In this document: positions 60,025 to 64,000 of the stretch, piece after piece
Numbering within the stretch: position 1 is the first letter of the stretch
Layout of the letters: each line of letters starts with the position of its first letter
Origin: Rhizobium mayense
Lineage (GTDB): Bacteria > Pseudomonadota > Alphaproteobacteria > Rhizobiales > Rhizobiaceae
DNA: 64,000 nucleotides
Direction of reading: 5' to 3'
NCBI RefSeq assembly: GCF_030272705.1
Contig: NZ_JARFYM010000013.1
Span: 1-64,000, forward strand
The notes under the pieces: generated by a model
What the model saw: only the letters and a program-made list of their open reading frames with translations
The model's database searches: none
Told to the model about the DNA's origin: nothing
Made by a program: the position numbers and the translations under genes

Positions 60025-60053
60025 TAATTAGGAGCATATGCTCTTATAGTCAA
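60025..60053 (-). promoter_or_regulatory. Sigma-70-type promoter of the NmrA operon
   Basis: On the minus strand TTGACT (60053-60048), 17-base spacer, TAATTA (60030-60025). The spacer is filled by operator 2, and operator 1 covers the start point, a design for tight repression. Confidence 0.8.
60032..60047. promoter_or_regulatory. Operator 2, inside the promoter spacer
   Basis: GAGCATATGCTCTTAT, identical over 16 bases to the copy at 60002-60017 and containing the palindrome GAGCATATGCTC. It occupies the spacer between -35 and -10. Confidence 0.75.
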
Positions 60054-60327
60054 GTCTTTTTCCTTAGCGCGCGTCGCCCTGATCGATCGAAAGAAAAGAT
60101 CGCCACCGAACTCCGCAAATGCGCGGCTGGACGCCGGCCTCTTGGCCGCCTATAATCACATGAAACCGATCTCCGGCGCGTGCCACGTAATTGTCCAAAA
60201 CGCGATGCGTTTTGGGACTGAGGTGGCCGAATCTCGCAGGACCGGAGTGTTCGGGAGAATAGTCTAAAGGGCGAGCATTACGGCGGGCATGGCTGTCGCG
60301 CCGATGTAACTCTTGCGTGACTACGTT
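60054..60327. other. Intergenic stretch between the NmrA operon and rpoH
   Basis: About 275 bases. GTCCAAAACGC (60193-60203) pairs with GCGTTTTGGGAC (60207-60218), one G bulged: a hairpin that lacks a T run and resembles small palindromes scattered in rhizobial gaps. No gene seen. The rpoH promoter begins at 60328. Confidence 0.5.
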
Positions 60328-60356
60328 CTTGAATCACTGTTTCGCCGTACTTATCT
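60328..60356 (+). promoter_or_regulatory. Probable promoter of rpoH
   Basis: CTTGAA (60328-60333), 17 bases, TTATCT (60351-60356), about 110 bases before rpoH. CTTGAA fits both a housekeeping and a heat-shock -35 (CTTGAA of RpoH), so rpoH autoregulation is possible. Confidence 0.55.
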
Positions 60357-60467
60357 ACATATTGGTTTAGTGCGGGGTCTTCGTGACCTGCACGCCTTGG
60401 TCTGCTTCGCAAAGGGCGCGCAATACGCCTCCAGAAGGGGCCAGATCTCGAATAGGAGGGTGCATTC

Positions 60468-61376
60468 ATGACCCGGAATACCTTACCGTCCATTACCGCC
60501 GGTGAAGCCGGCCTTAATCGTTATCTCGACGAGATTCGCAAGTTTCCGATGCTGGAGCCGCAGGAAGAGTACATGCTCGCCAAGCGCTATGCGGAACATG
60601 CCGACCGTCAGGCTGCGCATAAGCTCGTCACCAGTCATTTACGCCTCGTGGCTAAGATCGCCATGGGCTATCGCGGTTACGGCCTGCCGATCGGCGAGGT
60701 CGTGTCTGAAGGCAATGTCGGCCTTATGCAGGCCGTCAAGAAGTTTGATCCGGAACGTGGCTTCCGCCTGGCAACCTATGCCATGTGGTGGATCAAGGCC
60801 TCGATCCAGGAATATATTCTGCGTTCGTGGTCGTTGGTGAAGATGGGCACGACCGCCAATCAGAAGCGTCTATTCTTCAACCTGCGTCGTCTGAAGGGTC
60901 GCATCCAGGCCATCGATGACGGCGATCTGAAGCCGGAGCATGTCTCCGAGATCGCCACCAAGCTGAACGTCTCCGAGGAAGAGGTCGTTTCGATGAACCG
61001 CCGCCTCTCGGGCGACGCTTCTCTGAACGCGCCGATCAAAGCCGCGGAAGGCGATTCTGGCCAATGGCAGGATTGGCTGGTGGACGATCACGACAGCCAG
61101 GAAGACGTGCTGATCGAACAGGACGAACTTGACACGCGCCGCCGCATGCTGGCCCGCGCCATGAGCGTCTTGAACGACCGTGAACGCCGCATCTTTGAGG
61201 CTCGCCGTCTTGCCGAAGAGCCGGTAACATTGGAAGACCTCTCGGCCGAATTCGACATCAGCCGCGAACGCGTGCGCCAGATCGAAGTCCGTGCCTTCGA
61301 AAAGGTGCAGGAAGCCGTGCAGAAGGATGCGCTGGAACGCGCCAAGGCACTACGCGTGGTGGAAGCCACCGCATAA
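60468..61376 (+). CDS. rpoH: Heat-shock sigma factor RpoH
   Basis: 302 residues, cytoplasmic. Start ATG 60468 with AGGAGGG before it. Region 2.1-2.4: LVTSHLRLVAKIAMGYRGYG, GNVGLMQAVKKFDPERGFRL, ATYAMWWIKASIQEYILRSW; the RpoH box QKRLFFNLRRLKG near residue 133; region 4: LSAEFDISRERVRQIEVRAF. The NRYLDEIRKFPMLEPQEEYM start matches the rhizobial RpoH1 type. It directs heat and other stress genes. A terminator follows; a second RpoH paralogue is usual in these species but not visible here. Confidence 0.95.
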   Translation: MTRNTLPSITAGEAGLNRYLDEIRKFPMLEPQEEYMLAKRYAEHADRQAAHKLVTSHLRLVAKIAMGYRGYGLPIGEVVSEGNVGLMQAVKKFDPERGFRLATYAMWWIKASIQEYILRSWSLVKMGTTANQKRLFFNLRRLKGRIQAIDDGDLKPEHVSEIATKLNVSEEEVVSMNRRLSGDASLNAPIKAAEGDSGQWQDWLVDDHDSQEDVLIEQDELDTRRRMLARAMSVLNDRERRIFEARRLAEEPVTLEDLSAEFDISRERVRQIEVRAFEKVQEAVQKDALERAKALRVVEATA

Positions 61377-61414
61377 CGCGCCTGGCTCCAGGAATCGCTG
61401 AATGAATTCAAACG

Positions 61415-61445
61415 AAAAGGCGGACCGCAAGGCCCGCCTTTTTTG
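61415..61445 (+). terminator. Intrinsic terminator of rpoH
   Basis: AAAAGGCGG-A-CC (61415-61426) pairs with GG-C-CCGCCTTTT (61431-61442), one mismatch, loop GCAA, T run TTTTTT. It is 38 bases after the stop. The convergent gene ends at 61467. Confidence 0.85.
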
Positions 61446-61466
61446 ATTCCGATGAATTGAAACCGC

Positions 61467-63833
61467 TTATTGGCCGCTGGAAGCAACACCGCCCAGTGCC
61501 TGCCATTCGGCGATTGCCTTGTTAAAGTCGTCGGTACCGGTCGGCCCCTTCTCCATGGTCAGCAATGCGCGACGGCCATTGCGGTAGACCACTGGAATGT
61601 CCATCCAGTTGCGGCTTTTCAAGAGATCGAGATTGGTCTTGCGCGCATCCGGAAAATCGTTGAGCGCGACCATATAGACATCGTCCGTGACTTTGGCCGG
61701 AACGGCGATAAGCGGGTCGCCACGATCCTGCTCGGTTGCCTTGAGTGCGATGCGTTGAACGCTGTCGATTGCGCCGCCTTCGAAATTCGGCGGAACCTGG
61801 AAAGCCAGTTCGACCAAATGGCTTGCCGGCAATGATGCGTCAGTATTGCGCGACACGGTGATCGTCGCCGTCAAACCACGCTCAGGCACGCTGATGAGGC
61901 CCTGAACGGAGGGTTCCGGCCGACCATCCTCACCCTTGCCTTCCTCCAGCGACCAGGTGACTGTACCTTCGAAAGCCGTCGGTGACGTCTGGCCGAGACG
62001 CTCCTCGTACAGGAACACCTTTTGACCATCCGTAGCCGCTGCCGTCTGCTGTTGCGCGGCCGGTGGCTGCTGCTGGGCTGCAGGCGGTTGCTGGGCAGGG
62101 GCAGCGGATGCCTGCTGATCGCCCGAAGGCGGTGTAGTGGCCGGCGCGGTCGCGGCGGGTGGCTGCGCGGCAGGCGCATTGTTCGCAGGCGCAGCTGCCG
62201 CTGCGGGCGGAGCAACGGCGGCGGCTACATTCTGTTCAGCCACGGACTTGCCTTCCGCCACGCCCGGCTGCCCACCCGCTGCCGGACCTTCATCCTCTTC
62301 CGCGCCGTTCGCCAACAGGCGCTGCGTGAACTTGGTGCTGACCGTGTTGGCATCACTGTCGAGCGAGGCGACACTGGTATTGGCCGCTGCAGGCGGCTGC
62401 GCGGCGGCGCTTTGCGCCGGAGCAGTCGCGGCAGGCGTCGAAGCGGCAGGCGCATTCGCGGCTGGAGCGGCGGCACTATTGTTCTTGGCCGTCTCGGTGG
62501 CGGGAGCCGTGCTGGTCGCAGTCTTCGGTGCAGAACTGATAAGGTCGGCGACCATCTTGTTGAGCGCTTGGCGGTTCGCCCAAGCGGCATAGCCACCGCC
62601 AGCAACGATCGCGAGACCGAGAAGTGTCAGGATAATGCCGGTCACATTGAACCGGCGGCGCTTCGGCTCCATGCGGAAGCTTTTGCCCTGCAGCTTCGAT
62701 GCCATGGACCGATCGAGATCCGGCGGAACGGAAGAGCCGCCACCGCGTCCGCCCTCGGCGAACTTGTCAAAACCAGCAAGCTCCTTGAGCTCCCGCCAGC
62801 CGTCGGCGCCAGCATCGTTCTTCGGCGTGGCTTTGGGCGAAGAATGCACATCGGCAAAGAGATCGACATCGTCAAAGGCATTGTCCGGCATCTGCCGGGC
62901 GGGGTGCTTCGGTTTGGCTGGTGCAGCTACCGGCTCCAGCTCCTCGAAAACATCGGCATCCCAGGCAAAGGCCTTGTCGGCTACCGGTGCCTTCGCCGTG
63001 GCGGCGGGCTCCACGGGATGGCCAAAGACCGCCGGTGCAAAGGCGGCGGCGGGCATGACGGGTTCAGCCACCGGCGCGGACACGACGCGCTTTGCAGGCG
63101 CATCGACCTCGGCCCAAATCTCTTCGACCTGGCCCATGACCTCATCGGCTGGTGCCTGATGAGCAGCGTGCGTCTGCGGAGCGGTATGCGCGGGCTCGGT
63201 CGCAACGACCGGCAGGCCCTCTACATGGTGCTCCGAGGCCTCCTCATGCGGCTGCTCCCGGGCTGGCTCCGCATAGGCCTCAGTGTAATGAACAGCCGCG
63301 GGCACCCGCTCCTGCGGCGGCTCGACCCACTCCTCTACCGGCTCATGGTCGTCTGCGGATTGATGATGAGCATGCGCGGGTTCCTCATAGACGGGCTCCT
63401 CGTAAGCAGGCTCCTGGTGGGCTGGCTCTTCATGGGCAGGCTCTTCGTGCACCGGCTGGTAAGCGGCCGGCTCTTCGTGCTCATGGGCCTCCGTATAGGC
63501 CGGCGCCGCGTCCTCGATATGGGGCTCTTCCACCGCGGCATGATACTCTTCATGAGGCTCATGTTGCGGCTCCTCCTGCACCACAGGCGCTTCCGCGACG
63601 GGCTCTTCAGCGACTGGCAACGCCTCCGCATGCTCGGCCTCCACCTCGACGATCGCGGCTTCCAGCTTGTCGAGCTGACGGCGCAGCATCTCCTCCGGCG
63701 GGCGCGGCTTCATGCTCTCGAGCTGCCGCTGGACGGCACCACGAGCTCGCTCGTAAACCTTGACCCGCATCTCGGGAGTATTATCGGCCAGGCCATCCAC
63801 AGCCCGGCGAATGACTGCTACAAAATCCGCCAT
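61467..63833 (-). CDS. Large membrane protein with His/Glu/Pro repeats and Ala/Pro linker
   Basis: 788 residues. Residues 1-65 (DFVAVIRRAVDGLADNTPEM, VYERARGAVQRQLESMKPRP) look like a conserved helical domain. Residues about 66-230 are acidic and rich in E, H, P, A, with repeated EEPAH, QEPAY, EEPVY units. Near 395-417 is one membrane helix (VTGIILTLLGLAIVAGGGYA). Residues about 430-640 are Ala/Pro/Gln-rich, probably disordered. The last 150 residues (EERLGQTSPTAFEGTVTWSL, SLPASHLVELAFQVPPNFEG) look folded and conserved, likely periplasmic. I do not recognise a named family. It lies between rpoH and purA, the usual rhizobial order. Confidence 0.75.
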   Translation of the reverse strand: MADFVAVIRRAVDGLADNTPEMRVKVYERARGAVQRQLESMKPRPPEEMLRRQLDKLEAAIVEVEAEHAEALPVAEEPVAEAPVVQEEPQHEPHEEYHAAVEEPHIEDAAPAYTEAHEHEEPAAYQPVHEEPAHEEPAHQEPAYEEPVYEEPAHAHHQSADDHEPVEEWVEPPQERVPAAVHYTEAYAEPAREQPHEEASEHHVEGLPVVATEPAHTAPQTHAAHQAPADEVMGQVEEIWAEVDAPAKRVVSAPVAEPVMPAAAFAPAVFGHPVEPAATAKAPVADKAFAWDADVFEELEPVAAPAKPKHPARQMPDNAFDDVDLFADVHSSPKATPKNDAGADGWRELKELAGFDKFAEGGRGGGSSVPPDLDRSMASKLQGKSFRMEPKRRRFNVTGIILTLLGLAIVAGGGYAAWANRQALNKMVADLISSAPKTATSTAPATETAKNNSAAAPAANAPAASTPAATAPAQSAAAQPPAAANTSVASLDSDANTVSTKFTQRLLANGAEEDEGPAAGGQPGVAEGKSVAEQNVAAAVAPPAAAAAPANNAPAAQPPAATAPATTPPSGDQQASAAPAQQPPAAQQQPPAAQQQTAAATDGQKVFLYEERLGQTSPTAFEGTVTWSLEEGKGEDGRPEPSVQGLISVPERGLTATITVSRNTDASLPASHLVELAFQVPPNFEGGAIDSVQRIALKATEQDRGDPLIAVPAKVTDDVYMVALNDFPDARKTNLDLLKSRNWMDIPVVYRNGRRALLTMEKGPTGTDDFNKAIAEWQALGGVASSGQ

Positions 63834-63894
63834 CAGTACTTTCTCATGATGCCCGGCATGTAGCCGGACCGGGATTCGTCATTGATCCGCGACA

Positions 63895-64000
63895 TTAGCC
63901 CTCAAACGGATCGGTCACAAGTATGGTGTCTTCGCGCTCCGGGCTGGTCGAAAGCAGCGCGACTGGCGCGCCGATCAGCTCCTCAACCTGCCGGACATAT
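63895..64000 (-). CDS. purA: Adenylosuccinate synthetase PurA, C-terminal end only
   Basis: The frame open from the window edge to TAA (63895-63897) encodes [20 protein letters not shown] followed by [14 protein letters not shown], which matches the C-terminus of PurA, the enzyme that makes adenylosuccinate from IMP, aspartate and GTP in AMP synthesis. Only 34-35 residues are visible. The next gene on this strand begins 62 bases further down, in the same direction. Confidence 0.88.
   Translation of the reverse strand, partial: YVRQVEELIGAPVALLSTSPEREDTILVTDPFEG

Noticed and set aside
62022-63863. 613-codon plus-strand frame over the repeat-rich protein
   Set aside because: Repetitive codons give open frames on both strands. 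The minus frame has an ordered layout with a membrane helix and folded ends; the plus product is Arg/Gly/Leu-rich without structure.
1-64000. CRISPR arrays, tRNA, rRNA, insertion sequences or integrated elements
   Set aside because: I looked for regularly spaced repeats, cloverleaf and rRNA-like stretches and transposase or integrase motifs and saw none; the only mobile-like piece is the RIME1-like repeat.

Overview
The window looks like a chromosomal segment of a fast-growing alphaproteobacterium of the Rhizobiaceae, most likely genus Rhizobium. The evidence is the set of lineage-specific genes: NepR/EcfG/PhyR general stress module, CtrA/SciP/ChpT cell-cycle genes, an alphaproteobacterial RpoH, heterotetrameric sarcosine oxidase, a urease cluster with the rhizobial accessory gene between ureB and ureC, and a RIME1-like intergenic element. 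Base composition is GC-rich with short AT-rich regulatory gaps. I see no rRNA, tRNA, CRISPR array, insertion sequence or prophage; the region reads as core or near-core genome. No gene is visibly frameshifted.

Layout. 1-3.0 kb: haem uptake hmuS(partial)TUV. 3.2-7.0 kb: general stress response island: a DUF883/holin-like membrane pair, ecfG and nepR on the minus strand, phyR and an HWE histidine kinase on the plus strand. Four exact EcfG-type promoters (GGAAC-N16/17-CGTT) lie in its gaps; one, on the minus strand, faces a perfect terminator and predicts a short stress RNA or 24-codon gene. 7.5-14.8 kb: reductive pyrimidine degradation preT-preA, hyuC and hydA, with rutR and a RutR operator between rutR and hyuC; an XRE regulator and its overlapping partner lie inside. 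14.8-19.6 kb: a cupin and an NMT1/THI5-type ABC transporter, probably for a pyrimidine-like substrate. 20-24.5 kb: an RND efflux pair.

24.5-32.1 kb: urease cluster ureD-A-B-(LprI-like)-(GT29-like)-C, then a terminator, a diguanylate cyclase and a RIME1-like element, then ureE-F-G, all minus strand. 32.3-39 kb: a 2-hydroxyacid dehydrogenase and the branched-chain amino acid system livK / DUF6867-livF-G-M-H. 39.3-47 kb: a dimethylglycine dehydrogenase-like flavoprotein and soxB-D-A-G, demethylation of sarcosine or dimethylglycine to glycine with the one-carbon unit passed to folate.

47.3-54.9 kb: cysQ and then a cell-cycle hub: sciP, a PqiA-like protein, a GNAT protein, a FliJ-like protein, ctrA, an orphan receiver protein, chpT and eipA (DUF1134). 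The sciP promoter carries TTA half-sites at an exact 11-bp period. 55-57.3 kb: an SpoU methyltransferase, a DUF6476 protein and an RluD-type pseudouridine synthase. 57.3-60 kb: an NmrA / NTF2-like / SDR / MarR operon with a clear promoter and two identical tandem operators. 60.5-64 kb: rpoH, a 788-residue membrane protein with low-complexity repeats, and the 3' end of purA.

Most gene calls rest on recognisable motifs; regulatory calls rest on reading consensus matches by eye. No database search was run.
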